This document shows, one piece after another, positions 1-6,249 of a stretch of 13,634 nt of DNA. The DNA comes from JAERML01 sp035687895 (lineage in GTDB: Bacteria; Bacteroidota; Ignavibacteria; UBA10030; UBA6906), in contig DASRUE010000206.1 of assembly GCA_035687895.1 (NCBI GenBank), positions 1-13,634 of the forward strand, in the 5' to 3' direction. Position 1 is the first letter of the stretch. Each line of letters starts with the position of its first letter. The notes beneath the pieces were generated by a model. It was not told the DNA's origin. It saw only the letters and a program-made list of their open reading frames with translations, and did not search any database. The position numbers were made by a program, and so were the translations under genes.

Positions 1-213
1 GGTGGGACTTCGTACATGTATCTCTCGAAAGTTCCTCTTGCGCAAATCGGTTTCCGAACTGATCTTGACACCACCTCGTATCCGGAGTTGAGTAAGGATT
101 ATCTCTATGCGGTGCCGATTGTGTTGACCCTTTGGCCGGCATTTCTCCTCGCACTGAGCAACTCGACGAAACGAGACAGTGACCTAAGCGAAAGCGGAGA
201 GACGTATGAATAA
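1..213 (+). CDS. HybA-like 4Fe-4S electron-transfer subunit, C-terminal end only (5' truncated by window)
   Basis: The reading frame is open from the first base, so only the last 70 residues are present and no start is visible. The visible part begins GGTSYMYLSKVPLAQIGF, which matches the conserved region just after the last iron-sulfur cluster of HybA-type ferredoxin subunits. One hydrophobic helix follows (about residues 35-52 of the fragment), then a short charged tail. HybA proteins are periplasmic, carry four 4Fe-4S clusters, are anchored by a C-terminal helix, and pass electrons from a catalytic subunit to a HybB-type quinone-reacting partner. The next gene is HybB-like and its ATG overlaps this stop by 8 nt, which supports the assignment and indicates translational coupling. 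The cluster-binding cysteines lie outside the window, so the family call rests on the C-terminal motif and the neighbour. The parent complex could be a hydrogenase or another periplasmic redox enzyme. Confidence 0.72.
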   Translation, partial: GGTSYMYLSKVPLAQIGFRTDLDTTSYPELSKDYLYAVPIVLTLWPAFLLALSNSTKRDSDLSESGETYE

Positions 214-1501
214 TGGAAATCGTTCTCTCGCCCTGGTTGCTGGCGAGTCCAGACGTTTCGCAGCGTTTCTCCTCAGCGAATTGAAGCCCAAGGGAAAAAT
301 CCTGACCCCATTCAATATCATTGCCGGGGTCATCCTTCTGGTAGCTGCAGTTCTGTTAACTATCCGTTTCACGAAAGGTCTTGCAGCGACAACAAACCTC
401 TCACAGGATTTCCCGTGGGGCATCTGGATCGGATTCGATGTCATTACTGGAGTCGCCTTCGCCGGTGGAGCATACGTCGTGACGTTCATGGTCTATGTCA
501 TGCGTCTGGAGAAGTATCATCCGATTGTCCGAATGACCGTGCTGAACGGGTTCCTTGCGTACGTGTTCTATGCCGGCGCACTCTTGTTTGATCTCGGTCG
601 TCCATGGAACGTTATCAACCCCATCATCGGGAATTCGTTCGGCGTCAGCTCCGTCATGTTCCTGGTTGCATGGCACTTTATGCTCTACATGATGACGGAG
701 TTCATCGAGTTCTCACCAGCGATCGCGGAGTGGCTTGGGTGGAAGCGAGTCCGAAAGGTTCTCGGCTCACTGACACTCGGAGCGGTCATTCTCGGGATAA
801 CGCTCTCGACGCTGCATCAATCGGGACTCGGTGCGCTCTTCTTGATGGCAAAGAACAAAATTCATCCTCTCTGGTATTCGGAGTTCATACCGATTCTCTT
901 CTTCGTCTCCAGCATCTTCGCCGGACTGTCGATGGTGATCTTTGAGGGAAGCATCAGTCAGCGAGTGTTCAAATCTCAGATCAGCCGCGGCCACAGGCTT
1001 GCCCATGATGACATCGTCATTGGGCTTGCGCGCGTGTGTGCCGGAACGATGTACATCTACTTCTTCTTGAAAGTGCTTGTCTTCGTTCACGGACAACAGT
1101 GGACGTATATCAATACACCACTGGGGTATTGGTTCCTCGTGGAGATCGTCGGCTTTGTGCTGATTCCCGTTCGGCTCTTTACGCAAGCGGTCCGGTTTGG
1201 CAATCTCTCGTTGATCCGCGTTGCCTCGGTGTTGACGTTGATTGGGATCGTTTTGAACCGACTCAATATTTCTGTCATCGCATACAAATGGTATGCACCT
1301 CAGCACTATGTCCCTTCTTGGATGGAAATCGAAATCACCCTGGCAGTGGTCGTGGCTGAGATCCTCGTTCTCCGATGGATTGTGAATAGGATGCCGATTC
1401 TCAGGGAGCCTCCACAGTGGGCGACGGACAGGAAGGGAACGAGAGAAGTTGAATTTGTAACACGAAAGGAAGGAGAAAAGCAATGGGCGACAACTATGTA
1501 G
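206..1501 (+). CDS. hybB: HybB/NrfD-family integral membrane quinone-interacting subunit
   Basis: This 431-residue protein has about ten hydrophobic helices, the first at about residues 32-54 and the last near 373-393. It is the usual length for HybB (the cytochrome-b-like subunit of hydrogenase-2 that contains no heme) and related NrfD/PsrC proteins. Recognisable HybB features are the PWGIWIGFDVITGVAFAGG stretch near residue 70, the YAGALLFDLGRPW segment near 120, and the TLHQSGLGALFLMAKNKIHPLWYS loop near 203. The protein would sit in the inner membrane and exchange electrons between the HybA-like iron-sulfur subunit and quinone, possibly with charge translocation as described for this family. 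It overlaps the upstream gene by 8 nt and the downstream GcvH-like gene by 19 nt, so the three form one operon. The symbol reflects family resemblance. The substrate of the complex cannot be read from this subunit alone. Confidence 0.88.
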   Translation: MNNGNRSLALVAGESRRFAAFLLSELKPKGKILTPFNIIAGVILLVAAVLLTIRFTKGLAATTNLSQDFPWGIWIGFDVITGVAFAGGAYVVTFMVYVMRLEKYHPIVRMTVLNGFLAYVFYAGALLFDLGRPWNVINPIIGNSFGVSSVMFLVAWHFMLYMMTEFIEFSPAIAEWLGWKRVRKVLGSLTLGAVILGITLSTLHQSGLGALFLMAKNKIHPLWYSEFIPILFFVSSIFAGLSMVIFEGSISQRVFKSQISRGHRLAHDDIVIGLARVCAGTMYIYFFLKVLVFVHGQQWTYINTPLGYWFLVEIVGFVLIPVRLFTQAVRFGNLSLIRVASVLTLIGIVLNRLNISVIAYKWYAPQHYVPSWMEIEITLAVVVAEILVLRWIVNRMPILREPPQWATDRKGTREVEFVTRKEGEKQWATTM

Positions 1502-2166
1502 ATTTGTTTGCCACCAAAGGCCTTGAGTACATCCTGGTCATCGGGTTCCTTATCACACTTGTGGTGTTCTGGAGGTTGCTGAACAGACAGGGACGGCCAG
1601 CAGCGACTAGACCGGCAAGACCATCAAGCGTCGAGTGGTTTACGCTCGTGGACAATCTCTATTACCATCAGGGCCACAGTTGGGCGCGGGTCGAGGATGG
1701 CGAGGTCGTGGCGGTGGGGATGGATGACTTTGCCCAGAAACTCCTTGGCAGGCCGGATGCACTCGAGTTGCCTCATGTGGGAAGTCGACTCGAGCAGGGC
1801 GCGAAAGGATGGACCTTCAGGATTGGCTCTATCTCTGTGAACCTCTTGTCGCCTGTGGATGGACAGGTATCCGCTGTGAATGAAGAAGTGCTGAAGTCGC
1901 CAGAGCTCATCACTACGGATCCTTATGGAAAAGGCTGGCTTCTGAAGGTGAAGGCTTCGAAGCTCAACAGAGACCGGAAGAATCTCCTGAGCGGGGAGTT
2001 GGCAAGTGCATGGATGGATCAGACCGTTGATGCGCTTCGGAGGAGGATGTCAGGTAATCTTGGCGTAGTGCTTCAAGACGGTGGTATGCCTGTGAGTGGA
2101 TTTGTGAGGAATCTCTCCCCAGATAAGTGGGACGAGTTCGCCTCGGAATTTCTTCTCAGCGAATAG
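1483..2166 (+). CDS. Membrane-anchored GcvH-like (lipoyl-domain) protein lacking the lipoyl lysine
   Basis: This 227-residue protein has one N-terminal membrane helix (about 14-32), a short Pro/Arg/Ala linker, and then a domain clearly homologous to glycine cleavage H protein (about 52-165). Seen signatures are the HSWARVEDGEVVAVGMDDFAQ block, LELPHVGSRLEQG, SPVDGQVSAVN and the SPELITTDPYGKGWLLKVKAS block. In GcvH the lipoylated lysine lies seven residues before the (S/A)PV motif, in ESVKAAS. Here that position is Ser116, within RIGSISV, so the protein should not be lipoylated. A C-terminal region of about 60 residues, from about 166, is not part of normal GcvH. The start ATG at 1483 has AGGAAGGAG just upstream and lies inside the end of hybB. 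The other glycine-cleavage genes are absent nearby. A structural or assembly role in the HybA/HybB complex is inference. The homology is strong and the function unknown. Confidence 0.8.
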   Translation: MGDNYVDLFATKGLEYILVIGFLITLVVFWRLLNRQGRPAATRPARPSSVEWFTLVDNLYYHQGHSWARVEDGEVVAVGMDDFAQKLLGRPDALELPHVGSRLEQGAKGWTFRIGSISVNLLSPVDGQVSAVNEEVLKSPELITTDPYGKGWLLKVKASKLNRDRKNLLSGELASAWMDQTVDALRRRMSGNLGVVLQDGGMPVSGFVRNLSPDKWDEFASEFLLSE

Positions 2167-2234
2167 AACAACCTGGGATCTTCTCAACATCCAATTGGCG
2201 GAGGTGCTCAAACACACAAACCACTCATCACAAT

Positions 2235-2387
2235 ATGCGAAGGTGGCAAATGGCATTTCGATCAAGAATCTCTCGGCGAGACTTCCTGAGGTGGACCGGA
2301 GCTTCTGCTGCCCCAGTGGGCTTTGCCGAGAGCTTTCTGCCTCGGCTCGCCGAAGTTATGCAGGAAGCGGTAAAGGAGCGTTCATAG
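2235..2387 (+). pseudogene. Orphan Tat leader resembling the N-terminus of a [NiFe]-hydrogenase small subunit (remnant or tiny gene)
   Basis: A 50-codon frame contains SRRDFLRWTGASAA at residues 13-26, a clear twin-arginine signal with a hydrophobic stretch, followed by FLPRLAEVMQEAVKERS and a TAG stop. The layout of RRDFL, small-residue helix, PxLAE and a basic/acidic helix matches the start of hydrogenase small subunits such as HybO. In those proteins the PPVIW...C.GC cluster-binding region follows immediately. Here the frame stops exactly where that region should begin, and none of the three forward frames downstream shows cluster cysteines. Start choice is uncertain. ATG 2235 has no good ribosome site, whereas ATG 2250 (45 residues) has AGGTGG only 3 nt upstream. 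A GGAGGTG lies further upstream at 2200-2206. Coming right after a HybA/HybB operon, a decayed small-subunit gene is the simplest reading. A HybA-type leader or a functional mini-protein are alternatives. Confidence 0.5.
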
Positions 2388-2464
2388 GAGTTGTTTTTCA
2401 TTCCTGCAACAAAGTGAGAGATGATTTGCCAGGATTGAAAAAGGACAATTGTCTCTGAAATCAA

Positions 2465-2497
2465 AACACGCCCTATTCCGCTTGAATAGGGCGTGTT
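2465..2497 (+). terminator. Perfect 14-bp hairpin, probable terminator of the hyb-like operon
   Basis: Positions 2465-2478 are the exact reverse complement of 2484-2497, with a 5-nt loop at 2479-2483. The stem contains a GC-rich core (CACGCCC/GGGCGTG). The 3' side in the plus direction is followed by GCTTGGTCC, which is a poor U-tract. In the minus direction the stem is followed by TTTTGATTTC. It lies between the orphan Tat leader and the histidine kinase operon, which is where a transcript boundary is expected. The structure is certain from sequence. Its role as an intrinsic terminator is likely but not proven. Confidence 0.68.
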
Positions 2498-2511
2498 GCT
2501 TGGTCCCCATC

Positions 2512-2526
2512 TGGCATGAATTGTGA
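2512..2526 (+). promoter_or_regulatory. Possible sigma54 (-24/-12) promoter for the kinase-regulator-protease operon
   Basis: The segment TGGCATGAATTGTGA has a near-consensus -24 element (TGGCAT against TGGCAC) and the G of the -12 GC dinucleotide at the correct distance, but the C is replaced by A. It lies after the hairpin and upstream of a gene pair that encodes a sigma54-dependent regulator, so autoregulation would make sense. Transcription from it would begin near 2537, which would exclude the GTG at 2523 as the kinase start and favour ATG 2571. The -12 mismatch keeps this tentative. Confidence 0.25.
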
Positions 2527-2570
2527 AATATTTCAACACGGTGGAGTCCGGCAACTCCCACAAGGATCCC

Positions 2571-4223
2571 ATGCGACTCATGCGGACAATAGCATTCAGG
2601 CTGTTCCTATTGATCGTCTCCGTGCAGACGATCATTCTCTTCGCCCTGACCTATGCTGCTGTCCACATCCAGCAATCACACATCATGGAAAACGTGGTAA
2701 TGGATGCCGTCCGGGCAAGCGACATTATCGCGCGTTCCACTCGCCACAGCATGCTGCTCAACCAGAAAGAGGACGTTCACAATATCATCGCCTCGGTTGG
2801 CGGCGAGCCAGGATTTGAGGGAATCCGCATCTACAACAAACAGGGTGTTGTGGTTTTTGGGACGGTACCTGACGAGATCCGCTCCAAGGTCGATCTGAAC
2901 GCCGAAGCCTGTATCATTTGTCACCCGTCTGCCCGCCTCGGAAATATCTCCCCGTCCAGTGTGCAACTCACGCGAATCTTCGCCAAGTCGGATGAGAAGC
3001 GGGTACTCGGTCTTATCACTCCCATCCGTAACGAAGCGCAATGTTCGGATGCTGCGTGCCATGCGCATCCGCAATCCAAGACCATCTTGGGCGTCCTTGA
3101 CGTGAAGATGTCGCTCACGCAGGTCGACAAGCAACTGGTGGCAAGTAGAGACAAACTGTTGCTGCTATCAATTGCCGCTGTCTTGCTTATCTCCATCGTC
3201 TCCGGTGGATTTATCTGGATAGTCATCAATAGACCTGTGAAGCGACTGATGGGTGGCATGAAAATGGTTTCGTCTGGTCGGCTCGATCAGAAGCTCGAGA
3301 CATCGAATGACGAGCTGGGCGACCTCGCGGAAACATTCAATAGCATGACCGTTGATCTGGCGAAGGCCCGGGAAGAGATCACCGCCTGGTCCGCTACGCT
3401 CGAGCAAAAAGTGGAGGAGAAGACTGCAGATCTCGAGAAGGCCCATCAACAAATGGTGACGGTGGAGAAGATGGCCTCGCTCGGGAGTCTTGCAGCAACC
3501 GTTGCGCACGAGTTGAATAATCCGCTGGAAGGTATTCTGACGTTTGCTCGGCTTCTTATCAAGCGGATTAAGAAATCAGATCTGCCATCTTCGTTTGCTG
3601 ATCCGATGCGTCAGGAGCTGACCTTGGTTGCCGATGAAGCGCAACGGTGCGGGAACGTTGTGAAGAACCTCCTGGTGTTTGCCTGGCAAAAGGGTGGATC
3701 CTTTCAGGACGTGAGCATGAAAACGGTCGTGGATCGATGCGCACTCTTGATGAACCATCATGCGCAGATGCACAACGTTGCTTTGCAGGCGTCATGTCCG
3801 GAAGATCTCATTGTCCGGTGCGATCCGAATCAAATCCAGCAAGCACTGATCGCCTTGATGGTCAATGCGATCGAAGCGATGGCGTCAACACCTGACCGCA
3901 GCGCAGGGGGGACACTGACGATTGAGGTCCGGAGGTCGGTGCAACAGGATGCCGTGCAGGTCATTGTCAAGGATACTGGAATCGGAATGAACGAAGAAAC
4001 GCAAGCGCACATATTTGAGCCGTTCTTCACAACGAAATCAGAGGGCAAAGGAGTCGGCCTGGGGCTGGCTGTCGTCTACGGGATCGTCGAGCGGCATCAC
4101 GGCCACATTGACGTAGAGTCGGTAGTGGGACGAGGGGCCACGTTTATTATGACACTCCCCGTCACGCAGCCGGCGGGTGCGGAAGAACGCTTACAATCGC
4201 TAAAGGAGTTGCGCCATGAATAA
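2571..4223 (+). CDS. Membrane sensor histidine kinase with c-type-heme-like periplasmic sensor domain
   Basis: From ATG 2571 the protein has 550 residues. The order is a first membrane helix (about 6-31), a periplasmic domain (about 32-194), a second helix (about 196-220), a HAMP linker (about 220-270), a coiled coil, a HisKA domain with the phospho-acceptor His313 in AATVAHELNNPLEGI, and an HATPase domain. The ATPase shows the N-box around Asn432, the DTGIGM box at 468, the FEPFFTTK box and the GKGVGLGLAVVYG box at 492. The periplasmic domain has a CIICH heme-attachment motif at 114-118 and a second motif, CSDAACH, at 158-164, followed by HPQSK and LGVLDV. This arrangement is known from heme-binding redox sensor kinases. 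Start choice: ATG 2571 has AAGGA 4 nt upstream. A GTG at 2523 would add 16 residues but has no clear ribosome site. The stop overlaps the response regulator start by 8 nt. The signal sensed is probably redox or a diatomic gas, by inference. Confidence 0.9.
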   Translation: MRLMRTIAFRLFLLIVSVQTIILFALTYAAVHIQQSHIMENVVMDAVRASDIIARSTRHSMLLNQKEDVHNIIASVGGEPGFEGIRIYNKQGVVVFGTVPDEIRSKVDLNAEACIICHPSARLGNISPSSVQLTRIFAKSDEKRVLGLITPIRNEAQCSDAACHAHPQSKTILGVLDVKMSLTQVDKQLVASRDKLLLLSIAAVLLISIVSGGFIWIVINRPVKRLMGGMKMVSSGRLDQKLETSNDELGDLAETFNSMTVDLAKAREEITAWSATLEQKVEEKTADLEKAHQQMVTVEKMASLGSLAATVAHELNNPLEGILTFARLLIKRIKKSDLPSSFADPMRQELTLVADEAQRCGNVVKNLLVFAWQKGGSFQDVSMKTVVDRCALLMNHHAQMHNVALQASCPEDLIVRCDPNQIQQALIALMVNAIEAMASTPDRSAGGTLTIEVRRSVQQDAVQVIVKDTGIGMNEETQAHIFEPFFTTKSEGKGVGLGLAVVYGIVERHHGHIDVESVVGRGATFIMTLPVTQPAGAEERLQSLKELRHE

Positions 4224-5562
4224 GCAAGAAGTGGGGATATTAGTTGTCGACGACGAGCTGATTGTACGGGAATCGCTCGGCAAGTGGTTTCGTGAAGACG
4301 GCTTCAGGGTCGATGTTGCAGAGAGCGCGGCAGCAGCACTCAGGAAGCTACAGAGCGACTGCTGGAACATCATGCTCGTGGATATCAAAATGCCCGGCAT
4401 GGATGGGATCGAGCTCTTGCAGCGTGTGAAACAAATAAACAAGACGATCACCGTCATAATCATCACTGCGTTCGCGTCTGTTGACACGGCGGTCAAGGCT
4501 CTGAAGGACGGCGCATACGACTACATCACCAAACCGATCGACCCTGACTATCTCGATCACCTCGTTGAAAAGGCGCTTAAAGAGCAACAGTTGATCCTGG
4601 AGAACCAGCAGCTAAGGAATGCTGTGAGTGAGCTGAGTACCGGTGGCGATATTGTCGGCGAGTCTCCCGAGATGAAGAAGGTAACGGAGTTGATCGCTAC
4701 CGTTGCGCCTGCTGACACCACTGTTATGATCCGGGGCGAGAGTGGAACAGGAAAGGAGCTCGTTGCCCGCGCCATTCACAATCAAAGCCCGAGGAAGTTC
4801 TTTCCCATAGTCACCGTGAACTGTGGGGCGATGACGGAGACGTTGTTGGAAAGCGAGTTGTTTGGACATGAACGAGGCGCTTTCACGGGGGCGCAATTCC
4901 GTCGGAAAGGGAAGGTGGAACTGGCGGATGGCGGCACACTCTTCCTCGACGAGGTTGGCAATGTAGACATGAAAACCCAAATGGACCTACTTCGTGTGAT
5001 CGAGACGAAACAGTTTACGCGGGTGGGAGGCAGCGAGATTGTTCATTCCGACTTTCGAGTCATCTGTGCCACGAACAAAGACCTCGAGAAGGCGGTGAAG
5101 GTCGGAACATTCCGCGAAGATCTATTCTACAGGCTCAACGTATTCACCATCTGCCTCCCCCCGCTGCGAGGACGCAAGGGTGATGTGGCAAAGTTGGCCC
5201 ATTTCTTCCTGGAAAAATACGCCCGTGCCATGAACAAGCCCACGGACGGGTTCACCCCGGAAGCGATGCTCGCGCTGAAGGCCCACGACTGGCCCGGCAA
5301 CGTTCGAGAGCTCGAAAATGCGATTGAACGGGCGATGGTTGTGAGCAACGGACCCACGATTGAGAAAGAGCATCTTCCGCTGCAAATGATGGCGCACTCG
5401 ACAGTGGAAGGTCGTAAGCTGGAGGACATTGAACACCAGTACATCATGCACGTGCTTGCGGAGACAGGATGGAACATCAGCCGGAGCGCCGCGATCCTGG
5501 ACATCGACCGGGTCACGCTCTACCATAAGATCCAGAAGTACGGGCTAAAGCGGAACCAATGA
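4216..5562 (+). CDS. NtrC-family sigma54-dependent response regulator
   Basis: This 448-residue protein has the full three-domain architecture. The receiver domain (about 5-118) has the acidic pair Asp12/Asp13, phospho-acceptor Asp56 in MLVDIKMPGMDG, Thr84 and Lys106. The AAA+ domain (about 146-375) has Walker A GESGTGKE at 174-181, the sigma54-contacting loop GAFTGA at 221-226, Walker B GGTLFLDEVG at 239-248, arginine-rich sensor segments (FREDLFYRLNVF near 299) and the WPGNVRELENAIERA motif near 359. A Fis-type helix-turn-helix closes the protein (about 405-445, ISRSAAILDIDRVTLYHKIQKYG). It would receive phosphate from the heme-sensor kinase encoded just upstream and activate sigma54 promoters. 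The ATG at 4216 lies within the end of the kinase gene and has AAAGGAG 7 nt upstream. The TGA stop overlaps the ATG of the archaemetzincin gene (ATGA). Its targets are not visible except for a weak candidate site at 2512. Confidence 0.94.
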   Translation: MNKQEVGILVVDDELIVRESLGKWFREDGFRVDVAESAAAALRKLQSDCWNIMLVDIKMPGMDGIELLQRVKQINKTITVIIITAFASVDTAVKALKDGAYDYITKPIDPDYLDHLVEKALKEQQLILENQQLRNAVSELSTGGDIVGESPEMKKVTELIATVAPADTTVMIRGESGTGKELVARAIHNQSPRKFFPIVTVNCGAMTETLLESELFGHERGAFTGAQFRRKGKVELADGGTLFLDEVGNVDMKTQMDLLRVIETKQFTRVGGSEIVHSDFRVICATNKDLEKAVKVGTFREDLFYRLNVFTICLPPLRGRKGDVAKLAHFFLEKYARAMNKPTDGFTPEAMLALKAHDWPGNVRELENAIERAMVVSNGPTIEKEHLPLQMMAHSTVEGRKLEDIEHQYIMHVLAETGWNISRSAAILDIDRVTLYHKIQKYGLKRNQ

Positions 5563-6131
5563 ACGCCATCGAGCTGCAACCGCTGGCCGATGCGGAAACG
5601 GATCTGCTCCAGGTGTTGGGTACGGCGTTGCAGGATACTTTTCATGTGCCAGTGTTGATTCGCACTGACTCGCTGCCTCTTGCTCAGTTCTATGATTTGG
5701 TGCGTGGCCAATACAACTCCACCGAAATACTGCACTTCATTGATGCTTCCCGCCGCTCTTCTCCACACGCCGACAATCCTCATCCACAGAAGAAGGTGAG
5801 TGTTGTCGCGATTACAGGCATGGATCTCTTCATGCCCATTCTCACGTATGTGTTTGGCGAAGCTGTACTCGGAGGAGATGTTGCTGTTGTTTCGTACCAT
5901 CGCTTTCGCAATGAGCTCTACGGTCTACCCTCGAATCGGCGACTGCTGTTGGAGCGACTGTGCAAGGTGGCCATCCACGAACTTGGCCATACACTCGGCT
6001 TAGTACACTGTTCCTTCCAGCACTGCGTCATGCACGCAGCCTCATACGTGGAGGAACTAGACTTGAAAGGCCACGAGTTCTGCCCATACTGTCGTAGTTC
6101 CATTGGGAAGTCAACCAGTGCACGTCGGTGA
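5559..6131 (+). CDS. amzA: Archaemetzincin-type zinc metalloprotease
   Basis: This 190-residue protein has the usual length of prokaryotic archaemetzincins. It carries the complete signature: His140-Glu141-x-x-His144-x-x-Gly147-x-x-His150-Cys151, then x4-Cys156-x-Met158, then the CPYC pair Cys175/Cys178. His140, His144 and His150 bind the catalytic zinc, Glu141 is the general base, Met158 is the Met-turn, and the four cysteines form the second zinc site typical of this family. The N-terminal part shows the family's LP...FYD region and a GMDLF..ILTYVFG segment followed by VAVVSYHRFR. No signal peptide is visible, so a cytoplasmic location is likely. The start overlaps the response regulator stop by 4 nt (ATGA), which implies coupled translation with the two-component system. 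Substrates of bacterial archaemetzincins are not established, so its role in this operon is open. Confidence in family is high. Confidence 0.92.
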   Translation: MNAIELQPLADAETDLLQVLGTALQDTFHVPVLIRTDSLPLAQFYDLVRGQYNSTEILHFIDASRRSSPHADNPHPQKKVSVVAITGMDLFMPILTYVFGEAVLGGDVAVVSYHRFRNELYGLPSNRRLLLERLCKVAIHELGHTLGLVHCSFQHCVMHAASYVEELDLKGHEFCPYCRSSIGKSTSARR

Positions 6132-6249
6132 GGAAGTTCCCCCCGAAACAGAAACCCGCGCTCACTACGACCCCAACCGATTGCTTTTGTAGGAAAGATT
6201 GCAGAGATTCGCTTCGGCATCTACTGCGAATCCCCTTCTGCCACCCTCT

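Noticed and set aside
767..1483. Long open frame (238 codons) antisense to the HybB-like gene
   Set aside because: The product is rich in His, Arg, Asp and Asn with no domain, and is what one expects opposite hydrophobic membrane-protein codons. The plus-strand gene is unmistakable.
2195..2458. 87-codon frame overlapping the orphan Tat leader, considered as a frameshifted continuation of a hydrogenase small subunit
   Set aside because: Its FIGVVFHSCNK segment does not match the expected cluster-binding region, and the rest has no recognisable motif.
2523..2570. GTG start that would extend the histidine kinase by 16 residues
   Set aside because: There is no convincing ribosome site, and it lies at a possible -12 promoter element. 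ATG 2571 has AAGGA at suitable distance and is followed directly by the first membrane helix.
6199..6249. TTG start for moeA
   Set aside because: It adds residues not aligned to MoeA, and the purine-rich AGGAAAG is only 1 nt away. ATG 6250 gives the canonical MoeA N-terminus.
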